From Taylorella asinigenitalis ATCC 700933 (GTDB taxonomy: Bacteria > Pseudomonadota > Gammaproteobacteria > Burkholderiales > Burkholderiaceae_B): a stretch of DNA of 49,112 bases. The stretch spans positions 1 to 49,112 of the forward strand of contig NZ_JHXN01000010.1 of assembly GCF_000687755.1 (NCBI RefSeq). Direction: 5' to 3'. The first letter of the stretch is position 1. Each line of letters begins with the position of its first letter. The notes under the pieces were generated by a model. It saw only the letters and a program-made list of their open reading frames with translations. It did not search any database and was not told the origin of the DNA. The position numbers and the translations under genes were made by a program. Shown piece after piece: positions 16,577 through 26,019 of the stretch.

Positions 16577-17125
16577 TTAGAAGCCAAAGCCAAATCCGAA
16601 TCCAACGCCAAATCCCCAAAATGGATATGGCCAACCCCAATCGGGTTCATACATAGGATCAGGGCCCGAGTGTCTGTGAGTTACTTTGGTTTCATCTCCC
16701 CCAAAATAAACATGCATTAATGCTGGCCAAGTGCCATCCTTCTCGTAACGATAAGTCCAAATAAGAGCTCTTTTTTCGCCGAATCCTAATCTTTCAATTT
16801 CATAGGGATGTCCAAAAGAACATAAAACATCTTGTTGGGTCCAAATACCAGTATCTAATCTAGCAAAAGATTTCTCAGTGTGTACCTCAGTGAATGGTCC
16901 AACTGTACCACTTGCATTAACTTGTGCACCTACAACATCACCTGCTGAAGCACTTCCCCACAGATAATATTGAGAACCATCGGAACTGATAGGGCAAGAG
17001 TGCTGAGGATTACCTAAGACTTTATTTACTTCGGTAATATTGCTGTTTGGTGGGATATCCCTAAACGTTGTGCATGCAGTCAATGCAACTGTTGCAATTA
17101 AGCTAGAAATAAGTTTAAGGTTCAT
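16577..17125 (-). CDS. Putative lipoprotein with Gly/Phe/Trp-rich tail
   Basis: 182 residues. Lipoprotein signal with lipobox LTAC (Cys18). The following SNITEVNKVLGNPQHS segment resembles the start of a BamE/SmpA-like fold, and a second similar unit (TGIWTQQDVLCSFGHPYEIERLG) may repeat it; both are weak similarities judged by eye. The last 25 residues are a GWPYPFWGFGVGFGFG low-complexity tail. Likely an outer-membrane-associated lipoprotein of unknown role. Confidence 0.65.
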   Translation of the reverse strand: MNLKLISSLIATVALTACTTFRDIPPNSNITEVNKVLGNPQHSCPISSDGSQYYLWGSASAGDVVGAQVNASGTVGPFTEVHTEKSFARLDTGIWTQQDVLCSFGHPYEIERLGFGEKRALIWTYRYEKDGTWPALMHVYFGGDETKVTHRHSGPDPMYEPDWGWPYPFWGFGVGFGFGFGF

Positions 17126-17215
17126 AATAACACCAGAAAATTATGTTTTCTTATATGTTTATAGTAAAATAATCGATTAATTTTGTAAACGCTTAAAAAA
17201 GCATAATTAATCTCA

Positions 17216-17256
17216 CGCTTAGGATAAATTTTTATAAATAATTTCTTGCCTAAGCG
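17216..17256 (+). promoter_or_regulatory. Leader hairpin upstream of rpsO
   Basis: CGCTTAGG (17216-17223) pairs perfectly with CCTAAGCG (17249-17256) around an AT-only-like loop, ending 22 bases before the S15 start. S15 represses its own translation through leader structures in several bacteria; that this is such an element is inference. Confidence 0.4.
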
Positions 17257-17278
17257 CTTGTAATTATAAGGAAATTAT

Positions 17279-17548
17279 ATGTCAGTTCAAGATATTAATA
17301 CTAAAGAAATCATTTCAAAATTTTCACGTGCTGAGGGTGATACTGGATCTCCAGAAGTTCAAATTGCTCTTTTGACAGCCCGTATTAATGAGTTAAATAC
17401 TCACTTTAAAGAACACGTTAAAGATCACCACTCTCGTCGTGGTCTTCTTCGCATGGTTAGCCGTCGTCGTAAACTTCTTGATTATTTAAAAAATCGCAAG
17501 CCATCTACGTATTCTGAACTTATCAAAGAATTAGGTATTCGTAAGTAA
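17279..17548 (+). CDS. rpsO: 30S ribosomal protein S15
   Basis: 89 residues, exact family length. Typical motifs are [17 protein letters not shown], the [22 protein letters not shown] block that contacts 16S rRNA, and the C-terminal Y.ELI.ELGIRK. SD AAGGA precedes the ATG. It lies upstream of pnp, the common rpsO-pnp order, but with a terminator between the two. Confidence 0.98.
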   Translation: MSVQDINTKEIISKFSRAEGDTGSPEVQIALLTARINELNTHFKEHVKDHHSRRGLLRMVSRRRKLLDYLKNRKPSTYSELIKELGIRK

Positions 17549-17568
17549 TAAAGCTTTTGCTTTGAAAG

Positions 17569-17594
17569 ACCGCTCTCAGTTGAGCGGTTTTTTT
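17569..17594 (+). terminator. Terminator between rpsO and pnp
   Basis: A 7-bp GC-rich stem (17569-17575 with 17582-17588) followed by seven T. pnp, 100 bases further on, therefore either has its own promoter or depends on read-through. Confidence 0.88.
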
Positions 17595-17693
17595 GTGCTA
17601 TATAATAATAAATTACGAAGATTTTTAGTTCGCTTTCAAAATGTACAGTGTCTTGGTGCATTAACGTGATGAGAGCATTTTTTAGGAAAATTT

Positions 17694-19895
17694 ATGTTTA
17701 ATAAATTCAGTACTTCTTTCAAGTACGGTGACCATGATGTCACTATCGAAACAGGCGAAATCGCTCGCCAAGCCTCAGGTGCAGTTGTTGTTACTATGGG
17801 TGGTACAGTAGTTTTAGCTACTGTAGTTGCAGCTAAAGAAGCAAAAGCTGGTCAGGATTTTTTCCCTCTTACAGTTGATTATGTAGAAAAAGCCTATGCT
17901 GCTGGTCGTATTCCAGGAGGCTATTTCAAACGTGAGGGCAAACCTACAGAAAAAGAAACTCTTACTTCCCGTCTTATCGATCGACCTTTAAGACCGTTAT
18001 TCCCAGAGGGATTTTATAACGAGGTTCAAGTCATTGTTCATGTTTTATCTGTTGACCCTGAGATTGACCCAGACATTGCCTCTATGATTGGTAGTTCTGC
18101 TGCTTTAGCTATTTCGGGTGTTCCTTTTAATGGACCTCTAGGTGCAGCTCGCGTAGGCTATATTAATGGTCAATATGTTTTAAATCCAACTGAATCTCAA
18201 ATTAAAGATTCCCAAATGGACTTAGTAGTTGCTGGTACTGAACAAGCTGTTCTTATGGTTGAATCTGAGGCTAAACAACTATCAGAAGATGTTATGCTCG
18301 GCGGTGTGGTGTTTGGGCACGAACAACTTCAATTGGCTATCAACGCTATTCATGAATTAGTTAAACAAGCTGGTAAACCTGAATGGGATTGGGTAGCCGC
18401 TCCTAAAAATGAAGAACTTATTTCTGCTGTACGTGAACAAGCGGAAGCTTCTTTAAAAGAGGCTTATTCAATTCGAGAAAAACAACTACGTTCAAATAAA
18501 TTAAAAGAGGTTTCTGCTCAAGTTAAAGAATCTTTAGCTAAAAAGGCTGAGGAAGCTGAGACTGATGCTCCAGATGAAGTCGAAATCGATAATATACTGT
18601 TTGATTTAGAAGCTTCAATTGTTCGTGGTCAAATCTTAAATGGTGAACCACGTATTGATGGTCGTGATACACGTAGTGTAAGACCTATATCTATAAGATT
18701 AGGTGTATTACCACGCACTCATGGTAGTGCATTATTTACTAGAGGTGAAACACAAGCATTAGTTGTAGCTACATTAGGCACAAAACAAGATGAACAAATC
18801 GTTGATTCTGTTATGGGCGAAGTTCGCGAACACTTTATGCTTCACTATAATATGCCTCCTTTTGCAACAGGTGAAGTCGGTCGTTTCGGTAGTCCTAAAC
18901 GAAGAGAAATTGGACATGGCCGATTAGCGAAAAGGGCATTGGTAGCTACATTGCCAAATCAAGATGATTTCCAATATACCATTCGTTTAGTTTCTGAAAT
19001 TACTGAATCAAACGGCTCATCTTCTATGGCTTCTGTGTGCGGCGGTTCATTGGCTATGATGGATGCAGGAGTCCCAGTAGAAGACCATGTTGCAGGTGTT
19101 GCGATGGGTCTAATCAAAGAGGGAAATAAATTTGCTGTTCTAACTGATATTTTAGGTGATGAGGATCATCTAGGTGATATGGATTTTAAAGTTGCGGGTA
19201 CCGAAAAGGGTATTACGGCTTTACAAATGGATATCAAAATCCAAGGTATCAACAAAGAGATTATGCAAGTTGCCTTAGCTCAAGCACGTGAAGGTCGTAT
19301 GCATATTCTTGGAAAAATGAGGGAAGCAATTTCAGGTTCTCGTGAGGAACTCTCATCTTTTGCACCTCGCATGATTAGTATGACTATTAATCCAGATAAA
19401 GTTCGTGACGTAATCGGTAAAGGTGGAGCTACTATTCGTTCATTAACTGAAGAAACTGGATGCCAAATTGAAATTACAGATGATGGACACATAACCATTG
19501 CCAGCGCAGATTTGGAAGCGGCACAAGAAGCTCAAAGACGTATCGAGGAGCTTACAGCTGAGGTAGAAATCGGGAAAGTGTACGAGGGTACTGTTATTAA
19601 GATGCTTGATTTTGGCGGTGTTCTTCAAATCTTGCCTGGAAAAGACGGGCTATTGCATATCTCTGAAATTGCGAATTTCCGCATTAAGGATATTAACGAT
19701 GTGCTTTCGATTGGACAGAAGGTTAACGTTAAAGTCATCGAATCTGATGATCGTGGACGTATTCGTTTATCGGCTAAAGCTATTGGTGGAATTCCAGGAT
19801 TGGTTGACCCAAATGCAAAAGAATCTAATTCGGAAGAGAGTGAAGCGAAGGATTCTGTTGTTGATCAACAAAAGGATGAATCTGATTCAGAGTAG
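17694..19895 (+). CDS. pnp: Polyribonucleotide nucleotidyltransferase (PNPase)
   Basis: 733 residues, a phosphorolytic 3'-5' exoribonuclease of the degradosome. Two RNase PH-like domains (about 1-220 and 320-545) flank an alpha-helical linker. The second contains the active-site region [19 protein letters not shown]. The KH domain carries [16 protein letters not shown] (about 565-580). The S1 domain begins at [31 protein letters not shown]. An acidic Ser/Glu tail follows. Confidence 0.97.
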   Translation: MFNKFSTSFKYGDHDVTIETGEIARQASGAVVVTMGGTVVLATVVAAKEAKAGQDFFPLTVDYVEKAYAAGRIPGGYFKREGKPTEKETLTSRLIDRPLRPLFPEGFYNEVQVIVHVLSVDPEIDPDIASMIGSSAALAISGVPFNGPLGAARVGYINGQYVLNPTESQIKDSQMDLVVAGTEQAVLMVESEAKQLSEDVMLGGVVFGHEQLQLAINAIHELVKQAGKPEWDWVAAPKNEELISAVREQAEASLKEAYSIREKQLRSNKLKEVSAQVKESLAKKAEEAETDAPDEVEIDNILFDLEASIVRGQILNGEPRIDGRDTRSVRPISIRLGVLPRTHGSALFTRGETQALVVATLGTKQDEQIVDSVMGEVREHFMLHYNMPPFATGEVGRFGSPKRREIGHGRLAKRALVATLPNQDDFQYTIRLVSEITESNGSSSMASVCGGSLAMMDAGVPVEDHVAGVAMGLIKEGNKFAVLTDILGDEDHLGDMDFKVAGTEKGITALQMDIKIQGINKEIMQVALAQAREGRMHILGKMREAISGSREELSSFAPRMISMTINPDKVRDVIGKGGATIRSLTEETGCQIEITDDGHITIASADLEAAQEAQRRIEELTAEVEIGKVYEGTVIKMLDFGGVLQILPGKDGLLHISEIANFRIKDINDVLSIGQKVNVKVIESDDRGRIRLSAKAIGGIPGLVDPNAKESNSEESEAKDSVVDQQKDESDSE

Positions 19896-19920
19896 TTATT
19901 TCTAGCATATTTTGAAGAAA

Positions 19921-19948
19921 AGGGTGTCTTTTGGGGCACCCTTTTTTT
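19921..19948 (+). terminator. Terminator of pnp
   Basis: An 8-bp stem (19921-19928 with 19935-19942, one G-T pair) and T(7). Almost identical in sequence to the terminator at 21911-21940 on the other side of the adhesin gene. Confidence 0.9.
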
Positions 19949-20046
19949 ATGCTTAAAAAATTAATTGCCTCAATGAATTGTATATATATCTAATAAATTG
20001 TAAAATTTTGTAATTCAAATTTTCAATCTATTTAATTATTAATGCT

Positions 20047-21899
20047 ATGAAAAATATTAAATTTAATGCTATAAGCTTAGCTTTCGCATCTGCTTTGATT
20101 ACGCTTGCAGGCAGTGCTGCTGGGTTAGGAACCGGATCTTATGAACTTGGCCCAGGAAGTACTGCTGAGGGCAATAAGGCCGTTTCCATAGGTAAGGACA
20201 ACATTGCTGATGGGAATGAATCAGTAGCTATTGGTAAAGATACTAAAGCCATGGATGATAAATCTGTAGCTATAGGATTGACTTCTTATGCGAAAGCATT
20301 TAATTCTGTAGCTCTAGGTTACTTAAATTCCAGTAATGGAGATTATTCAGTTGCGTTGGGGGCTCAAAATAGAACAACTGGATATATGTCTTCTGCTTTA
20401 GGTTTTAATAACAGCGCTCATGGAAAATTTTCGGCCTCTGTTGGGAAAAGTAATGTAACTAAAGGCGAAAACTCTGCAGCTATAGGCGTTGAAAATACTG
20501 CTGAAGGGAAAGATTCATCCTCTTTTGGCTATTTAAATAAAGCGTTAGCTGAAAGTTCTTCTGCTGTAGGATTTCAGAATAAAGCTGAAGCTGTGCTATC
20601 AAATGCCTTTGGTGCTTTTAATAAAGCCTTAGCGGAACAATCTACGGCTATGGGGTATTCAAATACAATAAACAAAGGTGCTACACATTCAATAGCTATT
20701 GGATACGGTAATACAGCAGATGGTACAGCAAAATTTGGTACAGCACTGGGTTATAGTAATTTTATAGATGGCGAAAAATCTACTGCTTTAGGTTTCCAAA
20801 ATAATACGGTTGAAAAATACACTACAGCAGTTGGTTATAAAAATTATGCTCAGTTTGAGGGGGCTTCAGCAATAGGTTATGATAACTTTGCTTATGGAAA
20901 ATATTCGTCAGCTGTTGGCTATGATAACACAGCAAATGGTATATATTCCGTATCGATTGGAAGTCTTAACGAAACTAATTCTACAAAAGGAACGGTAGTC
21001 GGATATACCTCTAAAGTTCTTGAAGCCGCTTACGGTGGCGTTGCAATTGGTGCTTCAGCTAAATCTGAAACCTTTAAATCTGTAGCATTAGGTACTGGAT
21101 CTGAAACAAAAAGAACATACGGAGTTACTGCCACACCCACAAATCCAGATAGTGTTGTCTTTACAGCCCCAACAGATATTTATTTAGGTGATGAAAAATA
21201 TTTGGAAGTATCCGATAGTAAGGTAAAGGATACCTTTAAAGGTAACCTTGGTGAAATCTCTGTGGGAAATGAAAATGCAACCCGTCAAATCACCCACGTA
21301 GCTGCGGGTTCGAGTGATACAGACGCAGTTAATGTCGCACAACTTAAAGCCTTAGAAAAAAAATTAGCTAGTGCTATTGGAGGTTCAGACCCACAACCCC
21401 CACAACCCCCTAATCCTCCTCAACCTCCAGCAGTTGATTTAACACCCTTACATGAAAAAGATGAGGTTCACGACCAAGAAATCGCTAAATTGAAAGAAAA
21501 AGATGGCTCTCAAGATAATTTAATCAAAGAGCTTCAAAAAGAGATACTAAAATCGAGCAAACTATCTCTGAAATCCAACAGTCTAATACTAGTATTTCAA
21601 ATACTATTACAGAACTAAAAGAGAAGGATAAACAACTCGAAAACGCAATCGCTAAAAACTCAAAAGCTACAAAAGCTGGAGTAGCTCAGGCGTTAGCGGC
21701 GGGGACATTGCCACAATCAACTATTCCTGGAAAAGGACTTGTTTCTATAGGCGGTGCTACTTATTCAGGCGAGTATGGTTATGCAGTGGGCTTCTCGTAC
21801 CTAACACCAAATCAAAGAGTTATTATTAAAGCTAGTGCTTCAGGTAACTCAGGTAAAAGTGTTGGCGTAGCTGCGGCTGTAGGCTTCCAATTCCACTAA
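20047..21899 (+). pseudogene. YadA-like trimeric autotransporter adhesin, frameshifted
   Basis: The first frame (20047-21618) encodes a signal peptide (cleavage near GSAAG) and about 20 head repeats of roughly 14-16 residues with the S.A.G motif (SVAIGK, SVALGY, SSALGF), the left-handed beta-roll of YadA heads. A neck (TRQITHVAAGSSDTDAVNVAQL), a Pro-rich hinge (PQPPQPPNPPQPP) and the start of a coiled coil follow. The remaining coiled coil and the membrane anchor (ALAAGTLPQ ... AAAVGFQFH) are in another frame, ending at 21899. One A missing from the A5 run at 21536-21540 explains it; adding it would restore about 617 residues. As read, the head would be made without an anchor. It could be phase-variable, a decaying gene, or a sequencing error. 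Confidence 0.8.
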
Positions 21900-21910
21900 T
21901 CTATCAATGA

Positions 21911-21940
21911 AAAGGGTGTCTTTTGGGACACCCTTTTTTT
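21911..21940 (+). terminator. Terminator after the adhesin gene
   Basis: AAAGGGTGTC (21911-21920) pairs with GACACCCTTT (21927-21936), followed by T's to 21940. It also sits eight bases past the stop of the convergent znuD-like gene and may serve both strands. Confidence 0.9.
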
Positions 21941-21948
21941 CACATTAT

Positions 21949-24456
21949 CTAAAATCGCAGTCCCAGATTTAAAGAAAAATTCCTTCCCATCTGCGAGACA
22001 TATGGCAATGCAGAGTTATGTATCCGAACTTTATGATTTAAAAGATTATCGCCTCGCAAATCCATCGTGAAAGTCATATCTTTGAATTTCTTCTCATACT
22101 GAACTCCCACTCCAAGCAAGCCATATCCCTTAGTCGGCAATTCACGCACCTCATATTTAACTAAGCTCTCATCCTCAGGCGTATCGATATCATCCCTATG
22201 CGACCTATCCGCTAAAGTCGATACACTAATTTTGTCCTGATCGAACACATGCAAATAATCGATCGAGAATGCCCAGCCATTTTTAAACTTGCTCTCCCAT
22301 CGCAAGCCCAACCTAGCAGGCGGCAAACGAGGCGGTGTTCTATCAGGTCGCTCAATTTTATTTATGCCAATCACATCCCAGCAAGAAGTCCATTCCTCCC
22401 ACTCTTCGTCATAGCACTCGTATTCAGGACCATATATTTTCGCCCCTTTAAAATCCGAAAATCCACTCAATTTACCGTTTACAACATCGCCCATAACAGT
22501 GAATTTGTGATTTTCGTTAAAGCGATACGTAATGCTTCCCTCAAGCCCATAAATTCTAGCTTTCGATTGAGCAAACCGCCGCATATATAAAGTCTCATCT
22601 CTGGCAATGTCTTCGTTAAATATATAGTTTTCGAAATTATTCACGTAGGCACTTAGATTCGCCTCCCAGTGTTCAGAATAAAAACTAAGACCTAATTCAA
22701 AATTGTTTGAAGCTTCGGGTTTTAGATTTTTATTTCCATGTTCAAATGAGTGGGTGGCAAGATGTTTGCCGTGAAAATATAGCTCCATAGGCGAAGGAAG
22801 CCGTTCATTGTGAGAAATCGTGCCAGACAGAGATAAATAATCGTTTATATCCCATATCATCCCTAGAGACATTGATATTGCATGTTCATCATATGCAGAG
22901 TAGTCAGGGTCCTTATGTTCAAACGCTATCGGCTTAGTTATGCCAAACGCTTTTCTATGTCTCTCTAAAATATCGAAATCGTAATTTATATCGATATGTT
23001 GTCGCTCATAACGAAAGCCGGCGGATAAGAGAACATTGCCAACGCGGAGCTGCTCCAGACCAAAAAAAATAATCTGTTTTAGTTTATGAGGTGGCAATAA
23101 ATGCCGTGGATCGGCTTCACTTAAATCCACGCCAGAAAGCCATGCATTCATTTGATCGGTGGGCAGATAGGGAATTTGAGCGATGCTATCGAGAGTCTGA
23201 TATTGCATGCCAAATACGCCTTTTAACCCATCGACAGGCTTGTGATGGAATTCGAGACGCAAATTGTGCCCCTTGTGACTGAAGTTCGCCGTCGGATGGC
23301 CATAATTTATAAGCTCATCGAAATTCTTCGTCTGCTCATTTTGAACCCCAGGGTCTTTTTCATCATGAAAATAATCTGAGTATGTATAGGAAAGATTGAT
23401 TTTCTCAATTCCAGCGAACGGATTCTTTAGCTCGCCTCGCACATCCCATTTTTTCGTATGCATATCGATCCAGGGACCAGATGAATAATTCTCAAAATTC
23501 ACAGGCTTACCAGGCTCATGCAACACACCATCGTGATAATGTGCTCGCCGACACCTATCAAAGTGCGGAAAGCCGATTATATCTTCGTCTTCCATAAGGT
23601 GTGGATAGGGTCCGAGCCAATATTTTTCCCATGTCATAAAATGCTCAGCACATGTATCAAATTCATGATTGTGGCCTGGAATTCCATACTTATCGCGACG
23701 ATCACGATACGCCACGCCTAGCATGGCTTTATCTGAGACAAAGGAAAGACCAAGCGATGCGACTTGCGATTTATTGTACGAATCAGGCATTGTGGTAGTT
23801 TCCGTTCCATTGATTTTCATGGATGGGACTTTGTAGTTGCCCGCATTTCTTTTAAGACCCTCTAAGCGAAGAGCGAGAAATTTTCCAATGGCAAATGTCG
23901 CCCCTATGGTGCCCACTTTTTCATTATTATTGGTGTTATATCGAACTATGGCCTCACCTTCATAGCCTTTTGCAGGAATTGAAGTCGGAACACTATTATC
24001 TATAACATTGATCACACCAGCTGGCGATGCAGATGCGTAGAGCAGGGTGGGGGTACCACGGAGAATTTCAACTTGCGATGATAAAAGCGTATCTGCAGCT
24101 ACAACGTGATCTGGAGAGATGGCTGAGGCATCGATTACATCCATATTATTATTCAGGATCTTGATGCGCACACCTTCTTGAGCACGTATTACGGGCCTGC
24201 TCGCACCGCCTCCGTATGCGTTTGAGTGAATGCCAGGCTGATTTGAAAGAGCATTGCCCAAAGTGGCAGATCTCATTTTAAGGACTTCTTTCTCTACTAT
24301 TGAGTCCGATGGCTTTTTGGCTTGTAAAGGCGATGAATGAAAGGTGGCAATGCTCTCCTCTACATCAATATCTTCTATTTCCTGAGTCTGAGCAGCTACT
24401 ATATTTGAGAATCCTAGCAAGGATAATGTAACTAGCAAATATTTATGAAAATACAT
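21949..24456 (-). CDS. TonB-dependent outer-membrane receptor, ZnuD-like (zinc)
   Basis: Start chosen at MYFHKYLL (24456), with GGA seven bases upstream; two further in-frame starts lie six and twelve bases upstream. The 835-residue product has a signal peptide, a plug domain (about 45-170, including PGIHSNAYGGGASRPVIRAQ, SPDHVVAADTLLSSQVEILRG and LLYASASPAGVINVIDN, closely ZnuD-like) and a 22-strand barrel ending NFSLNLGLRF. A large extracellular loop (about residues 265-325) is rich in His/Asp/Glu with two Cys, the kind of metal-capturing loop seen in ZnuD. The TonB box probably lies near EIEDIDVEES. Zinc is the best guess for substrate; no clear Zur box was found upstream. Confidence 0.85.
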   Translation of the reverse strand: MYFHKYLLVTLSLLGFSNIVAAQTQEIEDIDVEESIATFHSSPLQAKKPSDSIVEKEVLKMRSATLGNALSNQPGIHSNAYGGGASRPVIRAQEGVRIKILNNNMDVIDASAISPDHVVAADTLLSSQVEILRGTPTLLYASASPAGVINVIDNSVPTSIPAKGYEGEAIVRYNTNNNEKVGTIGATFAIGKFLALRLEGLKRNAGNYKVPSMKINGTETTTMPDSYNKSQVASLGLSFVSDKAMLGVAYRDRRDKYGIPGHNHEFDTCAEHFMTWEKYWLGPYPHLMEDEDIIGFPHFDRCRRAHYHDGVLHEPGKPVNFENYSSGPWIDMHTKKWDVRGELKNPFAGIEKINLSYTYSDYFHDEKDPGVQNEQTKNFDELINYGHPTANFSHKGHNLRLEFHHKPVDGLKGVFGMQYQTLDSIAQIPYLPTDQMNAWLSGVDLSEADPRHLLPPHKLKQIIFFGLEQLRVGNVLLSAGFRYERQHIDINYDFDILERHRKAFGITKPIAFEHKDPDYSAYDEHAISMSLGMIWDINDYLSLSGTISHNERLPSPMELYFHGKHLATHSFEHGNKNLKPEASNNFELGLSFYSEHWEANLSAYVNNFENYIFNEDIARDETLYMRRFAQSKARIYGLEGSITYRFNENHKFTVMGDVVNGKLSGFSDFKGAKIYGPEYECYDEEWEEWTSCWDVIGINKIERPDRTPPRLPPARLGLRWESKFKNGWAFSIDYLHVFDQDKISVSTLADRSHRDDIDTPEDESLVKYEVRELPTKGYGLLGVGVQYEKKFKDMTFTMDLRGDNLLNHKVRIHNSALPYVSQMGRNFSLNLGLRF

Positions 24457-24561
24457 AATCATTTCCAAAAATTAGTTAAGAAAATGATTTCATAATATTG
24501 TTAATGCAATGTGATTTTCGTGGCTTTTGCGGGGTAACAAATTGTAATTTCAAGCGTATAA

Positions 24562-24582
24562 AAGGCCCACTAAAGTGAGCCT
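24562..24582 (-). terminator. Terminator of gdhA
   Basis: On the minus strand AGGCTCACT pairs with AGTGGGCCT and is followed by TTTATA. A second stem (GCGATTTAA/TTAAATCGC, 24592-24615) lies between it and the gdhA stop. Confidence 0.75.
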
Positions 24583-24641
24583 AAAATTTATGCGATTTAA
24601 ATTATCTTAAATCGCTTTTGCGTCTTGGATTGGTGTGCAGT

Positions 24642-25997
24642 TTATAGGGCACCTTGTTGGATCATAGAATCCGCAACTTTTCTAAACCCAGCAATATTTG
24701 CTCCCAAAATTAGGTTATCAGGTTGACCAAATTCCTCTGCAGTTTGAGATGCGAGAGTAAAGATATGAGACATAATGTTTTTAAGACGATTATCGACTTC
24801 TTCAAATGTCCATACACTCATACTAGCATTTTGTGCCATCTCTAATTGGCTTACAGCAACACCGCCTGCATTAGCCGCTTTAGCTGGACCATAAAGCAAT
24901 TTAGCTTCTAAGAATGCTTTAGCTGCCTCTGCAGTAGATGGCATATTCGCACCTTCAGAAACTACTTTAACCCCATTGTTAATTATATGTTTTGCATCTT
25001 CTTCATTAATCTCATTTTGTGTAGCACATGGGAAAGCTATATCAGCCTTAGTATTCCAAAGAGGGTTATATCCTTCTGGATAAGACGAGCGAGGAGTATA
25101 TTTAGCGTCAGAATGGCGTTTTGCATACTCTTCTAGAGAGTTATTTGCGTTAGATTTAATCTCAGCTAAAGTATCAAAATTAATACCAGCTTTATGATAA
25201 ATAAATCCGCGTGAATCACTGCAAGTAACTGGTTTTGCACCAAGCTCGATAAGTTTTTTGATGGTGAACATTGCTACATTTCCAGCACCAGAAACTAGAG
25301 CAACTTTTCCTTCTAATGAATCGCCTTTAGCTTTAAGCATATTTTGAGCGAAATATACGCAACCAAATCCAGTAGCTTCTGGGCGTGCTAGAGAACCGCC
25401 CCAATTCAAGGATTTACCAGTAAGTACACCCTCATAAGAACCAGTTAGACGTTTATACTGACCATATAAATATCCAATCTCACGAGCACCGACACCAATA
25501 TCACCTGCAGGAATATCAATAGTGTCGCCGATATGACGATATAACTCAGACATAAATGATTGGCAGAAACGCATAATTTCGTTATCTGATTTACCTTTAG
25601 GGTCGAAGTTCGAACCACCTTTTGCACCACCGATAGGTAAGCCTGTCAATGCATTTTTGAAGATTTGCTCAAAACCTAGGAATTTAATAATACCTGCGTT
25701 TACGCTTGGATGGAAACGAAGCCCGCCCTTATATGGACCAATAGCAGAATTAAATTGAACACGGAAGCCTTTATTTACTTGAACTTGGCCTTTATCGTCT
25801 ACCCAACATACGCGGAAGAATATTTGACGCTCTGGCTCAACGATACGTTGCAAAATATTGTGCTCTTGATATTTTTTTTCTTTTTGGAATAAGGGTTCAA
25901 GCGACTCTACAACTTCTTCTACAGCTTGATAAAACTCAGGCTGAGCTGGGCTTGATTTTTTTAAATCATTTAATGTATGTTCAATTAAATTTGGCAT
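24642..25997 (-). CDS. gdhA: NADP-specific glutamate dehydrogenase
   Basis: 451 residues, hexameric-type GDH converting 2-oxoglutarate and ammonium to glutamate. Seen are KGGLRFHPSVNAGIIKFLGFEQ, the catalytic-Lys region PIGGAKGGSNFDPKG, the PAGDIGVGAREIGYLYGQYK motif, and the Rossmann region ALVSGAGNVAMFTIKKLIELGA. SD AGGAAA precedes the ATG. The start is only 22 bases after the VWA gene that ends the srf locus, with no convincing terminator between, so transcription from that locus may reach gdhA unless a promoter lies inside the VWA gene. Confidence 0.95.
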   Translation of the reverse strand: MPNLIEHTLNDLKKSSPAQPEFYQAVEEVVESLEPLFQKEKKYQEHNILQRIVEPERQIFFRVCWVDDKGQVQVNKGFRVQFNSAIGPYKGGLRFHPSVNAGIIKFLGFEQIFKNALTGLPIGGAKGGSNFDPKGKSDNEIMRFCQSFMSELYRHIGDTIDIPAGDIGVGAREIGYLYGQYKRLTGSYEGVLTGKSLNWGGSLARPEATGFGCVYFAQNMLKAKGDSLEGKVALVSGAGNVAMFTIKKLIELGAKPVTCSDSRGFIYHKAGINFDTLAEIKSNANNSLEEYAKRHSDAKYTPRSSYPEGYNPLWNTKADIAFPCATQNEINEEDAKHIINNGVKVVSEGANMPSTAEAAKAFLEAKLLYGPAKAANAGGVAVSQLEMAQNASMSVWTFEEVDNRLKNIMSHIFTLASQTAEEFGQPDNLILGANIAGFRKVADSMIQQGAL

Positions 25998-26019
25998 ATA
26001 TTTTTCCTATAAAAAAATT

